Shown in pieces: positions 1 to 8,874 of a stretch of 64,000 nt of DNA. The first letter of the stretch is position 1. Each line of letters opens with the position of its first letter. This DNA is from Streptomyces sp. NBC_01233 (GTDB lineage Bacteria; Actinomycetota; Actinomycetes; Streptomycetales; Streptomycetaceae). Under the pieces are notes generated by a model, which searched no databases, was not told the origin of the DNA, and worked only from the letters and a program-made list of their open reading frames with translations. Position numbers and translations under genes: made by a program. Location: the NCBI RefSeq assembly GCF_035989305.1, contig NZ_CP108514.1, positions 7,482,501 through 7,546,500 of the forward strand. Reading direction: 5' to 3'.

Positions 1-444
1 CTCACGGGCCGGGTCCGGCTGACTCCCTGGCGCGGGATCGTGGTCCCCGGACTGCCCGGCCACGCAGCGGCTCCCGCGCTCGCCGGCCTCGCGGAAGCAG
101 GGCTCGTCACGGCTCCCGACAGCCCCTGGCGGTCCGTCACCGCCTGTACGGGGAAGCCCGGTTGCGCGAAGGCGCTGGCCGACGTGCGCGCCGACGCGCG
201 GGCCGTCATGGAACGGGCCCGCGGACCGCTGGCCGTGCACTGGTCCGGCTGCGAGCGGCGGTGCGGGCATCCGCGCGGTTCCGCCTGGGTGGACCTGGTC
301 GCCACCCCCGCCGGATACGACCTGCACGTCGAAGGCCGCGAACCGCGACGCGGCGTACCGCAGCACGAGCTCGCCCCCGCCCTCGCGGACGCCCGCCACG
401 CAGATCACGTACGTCACAACCTCCCCGACTCAGTGCAGAAATGA
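1..444 (+). CDS. cobG: Precorrin-3B synthase CobG, C-terminal part
   Basis: This is the end of a cobalamin-pathway protein that begins upstream of the window. The frame is open from base 1 to the TGA at 442-444. It carries the siroheme/4Fe-4S cysteine pattern of sulfite/nitrite reductase-like enzymes: a CTGKPGC segment followed about 35 residues later by SGCERRCG. CobG performs the oxygen-dependent oxidation of precorrin-3A to precorrin-3B in aerobic B12 synthesis. The stop overlaps the ATG of cobH (ATGA), so the two are translationally coupled. Identity is supported by the motifs and by the cobH and cobIJ neighbours. Confidence 0.88.
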   Translation, partial: LTGRVRLTPWRGIVVPGLPGHAAAPALAGLAEAGLVTAPDSPWRSVTACTGKPGCAKALADVRADARAVMERARGPLAVHWSGCERRCGHPRGSAWVDLVATPAGYDLHVEGREPRRGVPQHELAPALADARHADHVRHNLPDSVQK

Positions 445-1088
445 GCGAGTACACCGTGTTCGAGTACGAGAAGGACGGCGCCGCGATCTACCGCCAGTCC
501 TTTGCCACGATCCGCGCCGAGGCGGACCTCTCCGGCCTGCCCGCCTCGGTCGCCCAGGTCGCGGTGCGCATGATCCACGCCTGCGGAATGACCGACCTTC
601 CGCAGGACCTCGGGTACACCCCCGAGGTGGTGCTGCGCGCCCGCGCAGCCCTGGAGGCCGGTGCGCCGATCCTGTGCGACGTCCAGATGGTCGCCAGCGG
701 GGTCACCCGCAAGCGGCTGCCCGCCGGCAACGACGTGATCTGTACCCTCTCCGACCCGGCGGTGCCGGACCTCGCGGCGAAGATGGGCACCACGCGCAGC
801 GCCGCGGCCCTCGAAGTCTGGCGCGACCGCGGCCTGTTGGAGGGATCGGTGATCGCCGTCGGCAACGCGCCGACCGCGCTGTTCCGGCTGCTGGAGATGA
901 TCGAGGAGGGCGCACCGCGCCCGGCCGCCGTCATCGGCGTGCCCGTCGGCTTCATCGGCGCCGCCGAGTCCAAGGACGCCCTCGCCGCGCACCCCTCGGG
1001 GCTCGACCACCTGATCGTGCGCGGCCGGCGGGGTGGCAGCGCCATCGCCGCGGCCGCCGTCAACGCCATTGCGAGCGTGGCCGAATGA
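441..1088 (+). CDS. cobH: Precorrin-8X methylmutase CobH
   Basis: A 215-residue protein of the usual family length. It moves the C-11 methyl group to C-12, turning precorrin-8X into hydrogenobyrinic acid. The conserved histidine segment RMIHACGMTDL, where the His is the general acid of the family, lies near residue 35, and the C-terminal glycine-rich phosphate-type loop (VGFIGAAESK) is intact. The start ATG overlaps the cobG stop by 4 bases, and the stop overlaps the next ATG (1085) by 4 bases, giving a tight cobG-cobH-cobIJ operon. Confidence 0.93.
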   Translation: MSEYTVFEYEKDGAAIYRQSFATIRAEADLSGLPASVAQVAVRMIHACGMTDLPQDLGYTPEVVLRARAALEAGAPILCDVQMVASGVTRKRLPAGNDVICTLSDPAVPDLAAKMGTTRSAAALEVWRDRGLLEGSVIAVGNAPTALFRLLEMIEEGAPRPAAVIGVPVGFIGAAESKDALAAHPSGLDHLIVRGRRGGSAIAAAAVNAIASVAE

Positions 1089-2596
1089 GCGCCGACAGCG
1101 CCGACCAGAGCGTCAAGGGACGCCTGTACGGGGTCGGGCTCGGGCCCGGCGATCCGAACCTGATGACGCTGCGGGCCGTCCAGGTGATCGGCGAGGCCGA
1201 TGTAGTCGCCTATCACAGCGCCCGGCACGGGCGGTCCATCGCCCGCTCGATCGCCGCGGCGCACCTGCGCGAGACGCACATCGAGGAGCCGCTGGTCTAC
1301 CCGGTCACCACCGAGACCACCGACCACCCCGGCGGCTACCAGGGTGCGATGGAGGAGTTCTACGAGGCGGCCGCCGCCCGGCTGGCCGCGCACCTGGACG
1401 CCGGCCGGACCGTCGCCGTGCTCGCGGAGGGCGACCCGCTCTTCTACAGCTCGTACATGCACATGCACAAGCGGCTCGCGGACCGGTACGAGACCGAGGT
1501 CATCCCCGGCGTCACCTCGGTGAGCGCCGCCGCCGCCCGGCTCGGCACCCCGCTCGTGGAGGGTGACGAGGTCCTGACCATCCTCCCCGGCACGCTGCCC
1601 GAGGAGGAGCTCACCGCCCGTCTCGCCGCCACCGACTCGGCGGTCGTGATGAAGCTCGGCCGGACCTTCCCCGCCGTACGGGGCGCGATGGAGAACAGCG
1701 GCCGGCTCGCCGAGGCCCGCTACGTCGAGCGCGCCACCATGGAGGGGGAGCGGACCGGCCGCCTCGCCGACACCGACGCGGCGAGCGTGCCGTACTTCGC
1801 CGTCGCCGTGGTGCCCAGCCGGATCGGCAACCCGGGCAGCGTGCCGTCCGGGCCCGGCGAGGTCGTGGTCGTCGGCACCGGCCCGGCGGGCCCGCTGTGG
1901 CTCACGCCGCAGACCCGGCGCGCGCTGGCCGACGCCGAGGTGCTGGTCGGCTACACCACGTACCTGGACCGGGTTCCCGTGAAGCCGGGCCAGATCCGGC
2001 ACGGCTCCGACAACAAGGTGGAGTCGGAGCGCGCCGAGTTCGCGCTCGACCTGGCCCGGCGCGGGCAGCGGGTGGCCGTGGTCTCCGGGGGCGACCCGGG
2101 CGTCTTCGCCATGGCCACGGCGGTCCTGGAGGTGGCCGGGCAGGCGGAGTACAAGGACGTGCCCGTACGGGTCCTGCCGGGGGTGACCGCGGCCAACGCG
2201 GCGGCCGCCGCGGCCGGCGCCCCGCTCGGCCACGACTACGCCACCGTCTCCCTCTCGGACCGGCTCAAGCCGTGGGAGGTCATCGCGGAGCGGCTGCGCG
2301 CGGCCGCCGCGGCCGACCTGGTGCTCGCCCTCTACAACCCCGGCTCGCGCAGCCGCACTTGGCAGGTGGCCCAGGCCCGCGAACTGCTGCTGGAACTGCG
2401 CGCACCCGAGACCCCGGTGGTCGTCGCGCGCGACGTGGGCGGGCCGGAGCAGTCGGTGCGGATCGTCACGCTCACCGAACTGGAGCCGTCCGAGGTCGAC
2501 ATGCGCACGATCCTGCTGATCGGCTCCTCGCAGACGCAGGTCACCGAGCGGCCCGACGGGTCGAGGATCACGTGGACCCCGCGCCGCTACCCGTGA
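1085..2596 (+). CDS. cobIJ: Bifunctional precorrin-2 C20- / precorrin-3B C17-methyltransferase CobIJ
   Basis: A 503-residue fusion of two SAM-dependent tetrapyrrole methyltransferases. The CobI half (about residues 1-245) opens with GVGLGPGDPNLMTLRAV and keeps the AEGDPLFYSSY and PGVTSVSAAA motifs. The CobJ half (from about 255) restarts the fold with VVVGTGPAGPLWLTP and contains SGGDPGVFAMA and LPGVTAANAAA. The enzyme methylates precorrin-2 at C-20 and precorrin-3B at C-17 with ring contraction. The fusion is common in actinobacteria. The stop lies about 20 bp before a strong hairpin terminator. Confidence 0.94.
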   Translation: MSADSADQSVKGRLYGVGLGPGDPNLMTLRAVQVIGEADVVAYHSARHGRSIARSIAAAHLRETHIEEPLVYPVTTETTDHPGGYQGAMEEFYEAAAARLAAHLDAGRTVAVLAEGDPLFYSSYMHMHKRLADRYETEVIPGVTSVSAAAARLGTPLVEGDEVLTILPGTLPEEELTARLAATDSAVVMKLGRTFPAVRGAMENSGRLAEARYVERATMEGERTGRLADTDAASVPYFAVAVVPSRIGNPGSVPSGPGEVVVVGTGPAGPLWLTPQTRRALADAEVLVGYTTYLDRVPVKPGQIRHGSDNKVESERAEFALDLARRGQRVAVVSGGDPGVFAMATAVLEVAGQAEYKDVPVRVLPGVTAANAAAAAAGAPLGHDYATVSLSDRLKPWEVIAERLRAAAAADLVLALYNPGSRSRTWQVAQARELLLELRAPETPVVVARDVGGPEQSVRIVTLTELEPSEVDMRTILLIGSSQTQVTERPDGSRITWTPRRYP

Positions 2597-2617
2597 CGGC
2601 AGCCGAGCGCACCTGAC

Positions 2618-2650
2618 CGGGCCCGGAGCGGCGAACCGCCTCCGGGCCCG
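2618..2650. terminator. Bidirectional hairpin terminator between convergent cob operons
   Basis: An 11-bp GC stem (CGGGCCCGGAG at 2618-2628 pairs with CTCCGGGCCCG at 2640-2650) is capped by an inner CGG-CGAA-CCG hairpin. It sits between the cobIJ stop (2596) and the cobK stop (2717), which face each other, so it can serve both strands. Confidence 0.75.
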
Positions 2651-2716
2651 GGGCCGTTCGCAGCCCCGCGCGCCGAAGTGCCGGGCCGTCCGCGGCTCCG
2701 GGGCGGCGCCTGGACC

Positions 2717-3487
2717 CTATGCGGGATCGGCGTCGAGCCAGCGCAGTGCTTCGAGGACCGAGGCCGCCTGCGGCTGGCCCTCCGGGACCGCGGGGCGGCG
2801 TACGACCAGGACCGGGATGCCGGCCTCGCGGGCGGCCGTGAGTTTGGGGGAGGTGGCCGAGCCGCCGCTGTCCTTGGTCACGAGCACCTCGATGCGGTGG
2901 CGGGCGAGCAGTTCCCGCTCGTCGGCCAGGGCGAACGGGCCCCGGGCCAGCAGCACTTCCAGCTGCGGCGGCACGGGACCGTCCGGCGGGTCCACCGAGC
3001 GCACCAGGAACCAGGTGTCGGTCAGGCGCGCGAAGGTGTGCAGGCCCATCCGCCCGGTGGTCAGGAAGGCCCGGCCGCCGAGCGCGGGCAGCGCGGCGGC
3101 CGCCTCTTCCAGGGAGTCGGCGAACCGCCAGTCGTCGCCGGGGCCCGGGGTCCAGCCGGGCCGGCGCAGCGCCAGCGTGGGGACACCCGTGAGAGCCTCC
3201 GCCTCGGCGGCGTTGAAGCTGATCCGCTCCGCGAAGGGGTGGGTGGCGTCGACCACGTGCGTGACCCCGAAGCCGACGATCCAGCCCGCGAGTCCGGTGA
3301 TGCCTCCGAAGCCGCCGATGCGGGTGCCGCCCGGCGGGAGGAGGGGCACGGCGACCCGGCCCGCGAGCGAGGTCGTCACCTGGTACGAGGGGTGGTGCTC
3401 CAGTGCCTCCGCGAGGCGGCGGGCCTCCGTGGTGCCGCCGAGGATCAGGACGTGCCGGTCCGGCTCGCGGCCGGGCTCAGCAGACAT
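2717..3487 (-). CDS. cobK: Precorrin-6A reductase CobK
   Basis: A 256-residue NAD(P)H-dependent enzyme that reduces precorrin-6A to 6B. An N-terminal nucleotide-binding motif (HVLILGGTTEARRLAEAL) is followed by the family signature VVDATHPFAERIS near residue 100. TTGRMGL and VTKDSGG segments typical of CobK/CbiJ are present in the second half. It is last in the - operon cobL-cobM-cobK. Its start overlaps the cobM 3' end by 11 bp. Confidence 0.93.
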   Translation of the reverse strand: MSAEPGREPDRHVLILGGTTEARRLAEALEHHPSYQVTTSLAGRVAVPLLPPGGTRIGGFGGITGLAGWIVGFGVTHVVDATHPFAERISFNAAEAEALTGVPTLALRRPGWTPGPGDDWRFADSLEEAAAALPALGGRAFLTTGRMGLHTFARLTDTWFLVRSVDPPDGPVPPQLEVLLARGPFALADERELLARHRIEVLVTKDSGGSATSPKLTAAREAGIPVLVVRRPAVPEGQPQAASVLEALRWLDADPA

Positions 3488-4226
3488 GCCGGTCGCGCTC
3501 GGGGGAGTACAGGTGGCTGTCCCGGAACTGCTCCGCCCCCAGGGTGCGGCCCACCAGGATGACGGCGGTGCGGACCAGGCCCGCCTCCTTCACCCGGGCG
3601 GCGATGTCGGCCAGGGTCCCGCGCAGGATCAGCTCGTCGGGGCGGCTGGCCATCGCCACCACCGCCGCCGGGCATTCGGCCCCGTAGTGCGGCAGCAGCT
3701 CGTCGACCACCCGGTCCACGTAGCGGGTGGCCAGGTGCAGGACCAGCAGCGCGCCGCTGCGGCCCAGGGTGGCCAGGTCCTCGCCGGGCGGCATCGGGGT
3801 GGCCTGCTGGGCGATGCGGGTCAGGATCACCGTCTGGCCGACGGTGGGCACCGTCAGCTCCCGCTTGAGGGCGGCGGCCGCCGCGGCGAAGGCCGGTACG
3901 CCCGGGACGACCTCGTAGGGGATGCCGGCCGCGTCGAGCCGGCGCATCTGCTCCGCGACGGCGCTGAAGACGGAGGGGTCGCCGGAGTGCAGCCGCGCCA
4001 CGTCCTGGCCCGCGGCGTGGGCCCGTACGCACTCGGCGATGATCTCGTCGAGGTTCAGCTGCGAGGTGTCGACCAGCCGGGCGTCCGCCGGGCACTCGGC
4101 GAGCAGCTCGCGCGGTACGAGGCTGCCCGCGTAGAGGCAGACCGGGGCGGCGGCCAGGGTCCGGGCACCGCGCACCGTGATCAGGTCGGCGGCGCCGGGG
4201 CCCGCACCGATGAAGTACACGGTCAT
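3477..4226 (-). CDS. cobM: Precorrin-4 C11-methyltransferase CobM
   Basis: A 249-residue SAM-dependent methyltransferase adding the C-11 methyl group to precorrin-4. The start is the ATG at 4226, giving MTVYFIGAGPGAADLITVRG, the canonical family N-terminus. A longer open frame upstream adds 19 uncharacteristic residues and was not used. CLYAGSLVP, SGDPSVFSAV and VVPGVPAFAAAA motifs follow. The start overlaps the cobL stop (4223) by 4 bases, indicating coupled translation. Confidence 0.93.
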   Translation of the reverse strand: MTVYFIGAGPGAADLITVRGARTLAAAPVCLYAGSLVPRELLAECPADARLVDTSQLNLDEIIAECVRAHAAGQDVARLHSGDPSVFSAVAEQMRRLDAAGIPYEVVPGVPAFAAAAAALKRELTVPTVGQTVILTRIAQQATPMPPGEDLATLGRSGALLVLHLATRYVDRVVDELLPHYGAECPAAVVAMASRPDELILRGTLADIAARVKEAGLVRTAVILVGRTLGAEQFRDSHLYSPERDRHVC

Positions 4227-5497
4227 GTTCGATCCTTCTCCTTGGATGCGGTGGCCGGCTCGGCAGGCTTCGTCACCGACCACTGGGTGACCGGCATCGC
4301 CTGCCGCCAGCCCGTGAAACCGCCGACCGGCACGGCGTGCGCGACCGCGAGTTTCACCAGTTCGCCGCCGTGGCGGCGGTAGCGGTCGGTGAGGACCGCC
4401 TCCGATTCGAGGGTGACGGTGTTGACGACGAGGCGGCCGCCGGGGGCCAGCGCCGCCCAGGTCGCGTCGAGCAGGCCCGGCGCGGTCAGCCCGCCGCCGA
4501 TGAACACCGCGTCGGGGGCCGGGAGTCCGTCGAGGGCCTCCGGCGCGGCGCCGACGACCACGCGCAGGCCCGGTACGCCGAGGGCCGCCGCGTTACGGGC
4601 GATCCGCGCGGCCCGTTCCGGTACGCGCTCCACCGCCACCGCTCGGCACGAGGGGTGCGTGCGCATCCACTCGATGCCGATGGAGCCGGAGCCGCCGCCG
4701 ATGTCCCACAGCAGCTCGCCGGGGGCCGGGGCCAGCGCGCACAGGGTCGCGGCCCGGACGTGGCGCTTGGTGAGCTGCCCGTCGTGTTCGTAGGCGGCGT
4801 CCGGGAGGCCGGGGGTCGCGCCGAGGCGCGGTGCGGCGTGGGCCGGGTCGCGGCGGCAGTCGAGGGCCACCACGTTCAGGGGGTCGCCGGGCGCGCGGTC
4901 CCAGCTGTCGGCGCGGCCCTCGTACGCGTCCTCGCGCTCGGATCCGAGCTGCTCCAGCACCCGCATCCGGCTCGGGCCGAAGCCCCGCTCTCGGAGCAGA
5001 GCAGCGATCTCGTTCGGGGACGCCGCTCCGGCGCTGAGCACCAGCACCCGGCGCCCGTCGTGGAGCGCGGCCGCGAGCCGGGCCACCGGGCGGCCGACCA
5101 CGGTGATCACCTCCGTGTCCTCCACCGGCCAGCCCAGGCGGGCGCAGGCGTACGACACGGACGACGGGTGCGGGTGGACCCGCAGGGACCGCGGCCCGAG
5201 CTCCTCGGCGAGGGCGCGGCCGATCCCGTAGAACATCGGATCGCCGCTGGCCAGCACCGCGATCCGGCGCCCCGCGTGCTCGGCCATCAGCTTCGGCACG
5301 GCCGGCCGCAGCGGGCTCGGCCAGGCCACCCGTTCACCGGCGCACTCCCCGGCCGGCAGCAGGTCCAGCTGGCGCGGCCCGCCGATCAGCACCTGGGCCG
5401 AGGACAGCGCGGACCGCGCGGCGGCGGTGAGTCCGGCCCAGCCGTCGGCGCCGAGGCCGACGACCGTCACGGTTCTGGGGGGCGGTGCGGAGCTCAC
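4223..5497 (-). CDS. cobL: Precorrin-6B C5,15-methyltransferase / decarboxylase CobL
   Basis: A 424-residue fusion of a CbiE-like methyltransferase (residues about 1-200, VTVVGLGADGWAGL at the start) and a CbiT-like SAM methyltransferase (from about 235, motif LLWDIGGGSGSIGIEW). It methylates C-5 and C-15 and decarboxylates the C-12 side chain of precorrin-6B. The start chosen is GTG 5497, preceded by a gaggt ribosome-binding site. The longer open frame upstream is unlike the family and overlaps the divergent SDR. It heads the cobL-cobM-cobK operon. Confidence 0.92.
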   Translation of the reverse strand: MSSAPPPRTVTVVGLGADGWAGLTAAARSALSSAQVLIGGPRQLDLLPAGECAGERVAWPSPLRPAVPKLMAEHAGRRIAVLASGDPMFYGIGRALAEELGPRSLRVHPHPSSVSYACARLGWPVEDTEVITVVGRPVARLAAALHDGRRVLVLSAGAASPNEIAALLRERGFGPSRMRVLEQLGSEREDAYEGRADSWDRAPGDPLNVVALDCRRDPAHAAPRLGATPGLPDAAYEHDGQLTKRHVRAATLCALAPAPGELLWDIGGGSGSIGIEWMRTHPSCRAVAVERVPERAARIARNAAALGVPGLRVVVGAAPEALDGLPAPDAVFIGGGLTAPGLLDATWAALAPGGRLVVNTVTLESEAVLTDRYRRHGGELVKLAVAHAVPVGGFTGWRQAMPVTQWSVTKPAEPATASKEKDRT

Positions 5498-5654
5498 TGC
5501 GCAGTACCTCGGGACGGGGAGGGGAAAGACGGCGGACCCGCAGCCTACTGGCCTGCGGATCCGAGGCCCGCGCCCACCCTCGCAACGCCCTCGTGACACC
5601 TCGGCGGCACCTCGGTCTACCCTCGGTAACCCACTGCCACGCGAGGGAGCCGCC
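5498..5654. promoter_or_regulatory. Divergent promoter region cobL / SDR
   Basis: A 157-bp gap between divergent starts. It holds a 6-bp hairpin (CCGCAG...CTGCGG, within 5538-5559) and three closely spaced cctcgg elements between about 5599 and 5627 ahead of the SDR. No cobalamin riboswitch core or B12-box-like sequence was recognised, so control by B12 cannot be claimed. Confidence 0.35.
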
Positions 5655-6602
5655 ATGCCCGGCTGGAACGCCAGCGAGATCCCCGACCAGAGCGGCCGGA
5701 CCGCCGTCGTCACCGGGGCCAACAGCGGGATCGGCTACGTCACCGCCCGCGAGCTCGCGCGGCGCGGCGCCTCGGTCGTGCTGGCCTGCCGCAGCGCGGC
5801 GCGCGGGCGGGCCGCGGTGGTCCGGCTGCACGCCGAAGTGCCGGGAGCCGAGGTGGAGTTCATACCGCTGGACCTCGCCGACCTGGCCTCCGTGCGGGAG
5901 TTCGCCACCAGCTACGGGCAGCGGCGCACCTCGCTGGACCTGCTGGTCAACAACGCGGGTGTGATGGCGCTGCCGTACGGGCGGACCGCCGACGGGTTCG
6001 AGACGCAGTTCGGGGTCAACCACCTCGGGCACTTCGCCCTCACCGGGCTGCTGCTGCCCAGGCTCCGGGCGGCCGCCCCCGGGGCCCGGATCGTCAACGT
6101 CTCCAGCGGCTTCCACGCACTGGGGAGGATCGACGTCGAGGGCGGCGGCCTGGATGCGCTCTCCGGCGAGCACGGCTACCGCCGCTGGATCGCCTACGGC
6201 CGCTCCAAGACCGCCAACCTGCTGTTCACGCACGAGCTGGCCCGCCGCTTCACCGCCGCCGGCTCCACGGTCACCGCCGCCGCGGCCCACCCCGGCTACG
6301 CCTCCAGCAACCTGCACTCCGGAGCGTCGAAGCTGGAGGGCCCGACCCTCAACTCGCGCGTGGCGGCCTTCGGCAACGCGGTCGTCGCCCAGCCCACCTC
6401 CGCGGGCGCGCTGCCCACCCTCTACGCGGCCACCGCGCCCGGGGTCGGGCAGGACGCGTTCATCGGCCCCTGGTTCGGCTGGCGCGGCGCGCCGGCGCCG
6501 TCCTGGCGGGCGAAGTGGACCCTCGACGACACGTCCGGCGAACTGCTCTGGGCGGCCTCCGAGAAGCTCACCGGAGTCTCGTACGCGTCCCTGCCGCGCT
6601 GA
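5655..6602 (+). CDS. Short-chain dehydrogenase/reductase
   Basis: A 315-residue SDR with the cofactor loop TGANSGIG at about residues 16-23, the NNAGVM structural motif, and the catalytic Ser...Tyr-x3-Lys (VNVSSG, then AYGRSK). It resembles the retinol-dehydrogenase/protochlorophyllide-reductase-like SDRs common in streptomycetes. The substrate is not predictable. The start at 5655 has a gaggga ribosome-binding site. It stands alone and is not obviously part of the cob genes. Confidence 0.9.
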   Translation: MPGWNASEIPDQSGRTAVVTGANSGIGYVTARELARRGASVVLACRSAARGRAAVVRLHAEVPGAEVEFIPLDLADLASVREFATSYGQRRTSLDLLVNNAGVMALPYGRTADGFETQFGVNHLGHFALTGLLLPRLRAAAPGARIVNVSSGFHALGRIDVEGGGLDALSGEHGYRRWIAYGRSKTANLLFTHELARRFTAAGSTVTAAAAHPGYASSNLHSGASKLEGPTLNSRVAAFGNAVVAQPTSAGALPTLYAATAPGVGQDAFIGPWFGWRGAPAPSWRAKWTLDDTSGELLWAASEKLTGVSYASLPR

Positions 6603-6672
6603 TCCGGGCGGGGCTGACGTGCCACCCGCGGGTCACCTCACGCCGCGGGCGGCGGCCCGCCCCGGGAGAGCC

Positions 6673-7032
6673 GTGCGCCGAGCCGCTCCGCCCCGGCACG
6701 CGCCGTCCGCACCGCTCCTCGCGCCCGCCGCCGCCCCCGCGCTGCTCCTCGGCCCGGCGGCCACGCCGGTGCCCCGACCTCCGCGCGCCCGGCGGCCCGC
6801 GCCGGACCCGTACGTCCACCAGCGGGTCGGCTCGGGCGCGACGAACGGGCCCGGCCCGTTCGAGGCCGGCGTGCACCTCGGGGACCACGGCACCTCCTGC
6901 GCCGACGACCTGGTCGCCCGCGCCGCCGTCGCCGGGGACCCGCACACGGACCGCGCGGGAACCCGTACCAGCGGCTTCCGCGGGGACGACGGCGGACGCA
7001 TGCAGGTCACCTGGACCGTCCTCGGCCCCTGA
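6673..7032 (+). CDS. Small secreted protein of unknown function
   Basis: GTG at 6673 follows a gggagag ribosome-binding site and gives 119 residues. The arginine-containing N-terminus is followed by an Ala/Leu/Pro-rich hydrophobic stretch that resembles a signal peptide, then a Pro/Arg linker and a roughly 75-residue domain with two clustered His/Asp patches (FEAGVHLGDHGTSCADD). I do not recognise the family. A longer frame starting at GTG 6619 is possible. The coding call rests on frame openness and codon bias only. Confidence 0.5.
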   Translation: MRRAAPPRHAPSAPLLAPAAAPALLLGPAATPVPRPPRARRPAPDPYVHQRVGSGATNGPGPFEAGVHLGDHGTSCADDLVARAAVAGDPHTDRAGTRTSGFRGDDGGRMQVTWTVLGP

Positions 7033-7154
7033 CGGGTCTCCCCGGCATGCTCCCGGGCGGGCGCCCCCGGTATGAGTCCGTCCGCCCCCGGGTCGCTTCC
7101 GTCCGCCCCGGGCCGGGCCTGACCCGGGCGCCCCCGCCCTGGAGACTCGGCGGC

Positions 7155-8036
7155 ATGAGCGACGACGATACGGACAACCACCCAGAAGCCCACGACCACG
7201 CGGTGGTCCTGGGGGCGGGCGTGGCCGGCCTGCTGGCGGCGCGGGTGTTCGCGGAGCGGTTCGGGCGCGTGACCCTGGTCGAGCGGGACGAACTACCGCA
7301 GGACGCACCGGCGTTCAGGCCCGGGCTGCCGTAGTCCCGGCACGCGCACGTGCTGTGGTCGCGGGGCGTGGAGCTGCTCGAGGACCTGCTGCCCGGGGTC
7401 ACGGAGCGGCTGCCGGCGGGCGGGGCGTTCCTGCTGGACAGCCCCGGGGACTTCCTCTGGCTGAGCCCGGCCGACTGGTTCCACCGGGTGCCGGGGGTGA
7501 AGGTGCTGCTGGCGAGCCGCGAGCTGCTCGACTGGACGGTGCGCCGGGAGGTGCTGCGGGACGAGCGGATCCGGCTCCGGTCCGGCAGCCCGGCCACGGG
7601 GCTCGTCGGCGGGCCGGACGGCCGTTCGGTGACCGGCGTGGAATTCAGCGAGGGTGACCCGCTGGCCGCGCGGTTCGTGGTCGACGCCACCGGACGCACC
7701 TCCAAGGCCCCGGCCCGGCTCGCGGCCCCGCAGGTGACCCGGTACGACTCCCGTCTCGGCTACTCCAGCCGGTACTTCGAGGTTCCGGCGGATCCCGCGC
7801 GGCGCTGGCACGAGGACCTGCGGTACGCGGAGACGGAAGGCCCGCCGGCGGACCGGGCCACCCGGATCCTGCAGCGCTCCATGTCCCGCGTGATGGTGGG
7901 CGCCAACACCGATCCGGCCGTCTCCAGCCGCTTTTTCGGCGTGCTGTCGCTGTCCACCTCGCCGAACGCCCTGCTCAGCCCGGGCACGGTGCTCCGCGTC
8001 CTGTCCAAGTGGCGCCTGCCGGCCACACCGACGGCC
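7155..8036 (+). pseudogene. FAD-dependent monooxygenase, disrupted
   Basis: The N-terminus (ATG 7155) has an intact dinucleotide-binding motif VVLGAGVAGLLAARVF and the family VERDELP segment, but codon 60 is TAG (7332-7334). The same frame continues immediately with SRHAHVLWSRGVELLEDLLPG, where relatives read P-Q-x-R-H-A-H, so a CAG to TAG change is likely. Downstream, FEVPADPARRW runs straight into HEDLRYAETEG. About 120 residues that normally lie between these parts, including the GDA FAD motif, are absent. The frame then drifts past the usual C-terminus with no stop. This is a multiply damaged gene. Confidence 0.82.
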
Positions 8037-8100
8037 ACGGCCTACCGACCCCACCGCGACCCGCCCCAGGTCCGGACCCCACAGGTCCAGGACCCCCGGG

Positions 8101-8125
8101 CCGGAGCGCGACGCGCACGCTCCGG
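8101..8125. terminator. Hairpin between convergent FAD pseudogene and TetR gene
   Basis: An 8-bp perfect stem (CCGGAGCG at 8101-8108, CGCTCCGG at 8118-8125) with a 9-base loop lies just beyond the TetR stop at 8139 and the decayed + gene. No T-tract follows, as is usual at this GC. Confidence 0.55.
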
Positions 8126-8138
8126 GGCGACCGGAGGG

Positions 8139-8741
8139 TCAGGCCGGGTCGGGGCGCAGGGAGCGCCAGATGTGGTCCGGGAGGTAGCGGGCGGCTTCGG
8201 TGAGGTCGATCTCGTAGGTGCTGGACAGCCAGCGGCGGGCGGCCTCGGCGAGGGGGCCCATGACCAGGACCTCGATCACGGGGGCCGGCAGGGGGGCGAT
8301 CTCGCCGCGCTCCATGCGCACCCCCAGCCACTGCATGATGGCCGCGAACTTCTCCGCCTTGGCCGCGCCGATCTCCTCGGCGTGGGCCACCAGGTAGCCG
8401 GAGTAGGCGGAGGCGTGCAGGAACAGCGCCACGTCCCGGTGCTCCTGGGTGAAGGCCAGGTGCGCCGCCACCCAGGAGCGCACCCCCGTGCGGGCGGTGC
8501 GGCACCGGGTGAGGGCGGCGACCATGTCGTCGCACAGCATGTCCATGCACCGGATGTAGAGCGCGGCGGCCAGGCCGTCGAAGCTGCCGAAGTGGTGGTA
8601 GAGGCTGCCGAGGCTGACCCCGCTGGCCGAGACGACCGCGTTCACCGTGAAGCCCTGCTGCCCGGACTCGGCGAACACCCGCAGCGCGGTGGTCAGGAGG
8701 AGGTCGACGGTGGCTTCGCCGCGTTGTTGCTTGGGAGACAT
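8139..8741 (-). CDS. TetR-family transcriptional regulator
   Basis: A 200-residue repressor-type protein. The N-terminal helix-turn-helix (residues about 10-55) contains FTVNAVVSASGVSLGSLYHHFGSFDGL, split here only by the usual TetR spacing, followed by a helical ligand-binding domain. It is convergent with the decayed FAD monooxygenase, and the protease gene lies upstream in the same direction. A near-perfect palindrome 79 bp upstream (8820-8837) suggests autoregulation. The ligand is unknown. Confidence 0.92.
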   Translation of the reverse strand: MSPKQQRGEATVDLLLTTALRVFAESGQQGFTVNAVVSASGVSLGSLYHHFGSFDGLAAALYIRCMDMLCDDMVAALTRCRTARTGVRSWVAAHLAFTQEHRDVALFLHASAYSGYLVAHAEEIGAAKAEKFAAIMQWLGVRMERGEIAPLPAPVIEVLVMGPLAEAARRWLSSTYEIDLTEAARYLPDHIWRSLRPDPA

Positions 8742-8819
8742 GCTGCGGTCCCGTCGGTGTGCGTGGTGATGCTGTCCGGAATCTGCGCCACCGAGCGTAG
8801 CAAGATCGCGGAACTGGAA

Positions 8820-8837
8820 GACCTTTCTAGAAAGATC
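8820..8837. promoter_or_regulatory. Palindromic operator candidate upstream of tetR-type gene
   Basis: The 12-bp core CTTTCTAGAAAG (8823-8834) is a perfect palindrome. With flanks it makes an 18-bp site with a single mismatched pair. It lies between the TetR start (8741) and the protease stop (8875), in locally A/T-richer DNA. The position fits autoregulation by the TetR protein. Confidence 0.55.
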
Positions 8838-8874
8838 CTTCGTGATTCCTCGCGGCGACGGGGGTCGACGGGGG

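Noticed and set aside
5498..5654. Cobalamin riboswitch upstream of cobL
   Set aside because: A small hairpin exists, but no B12-box-like or other conserved riboswitch core could be recognised.
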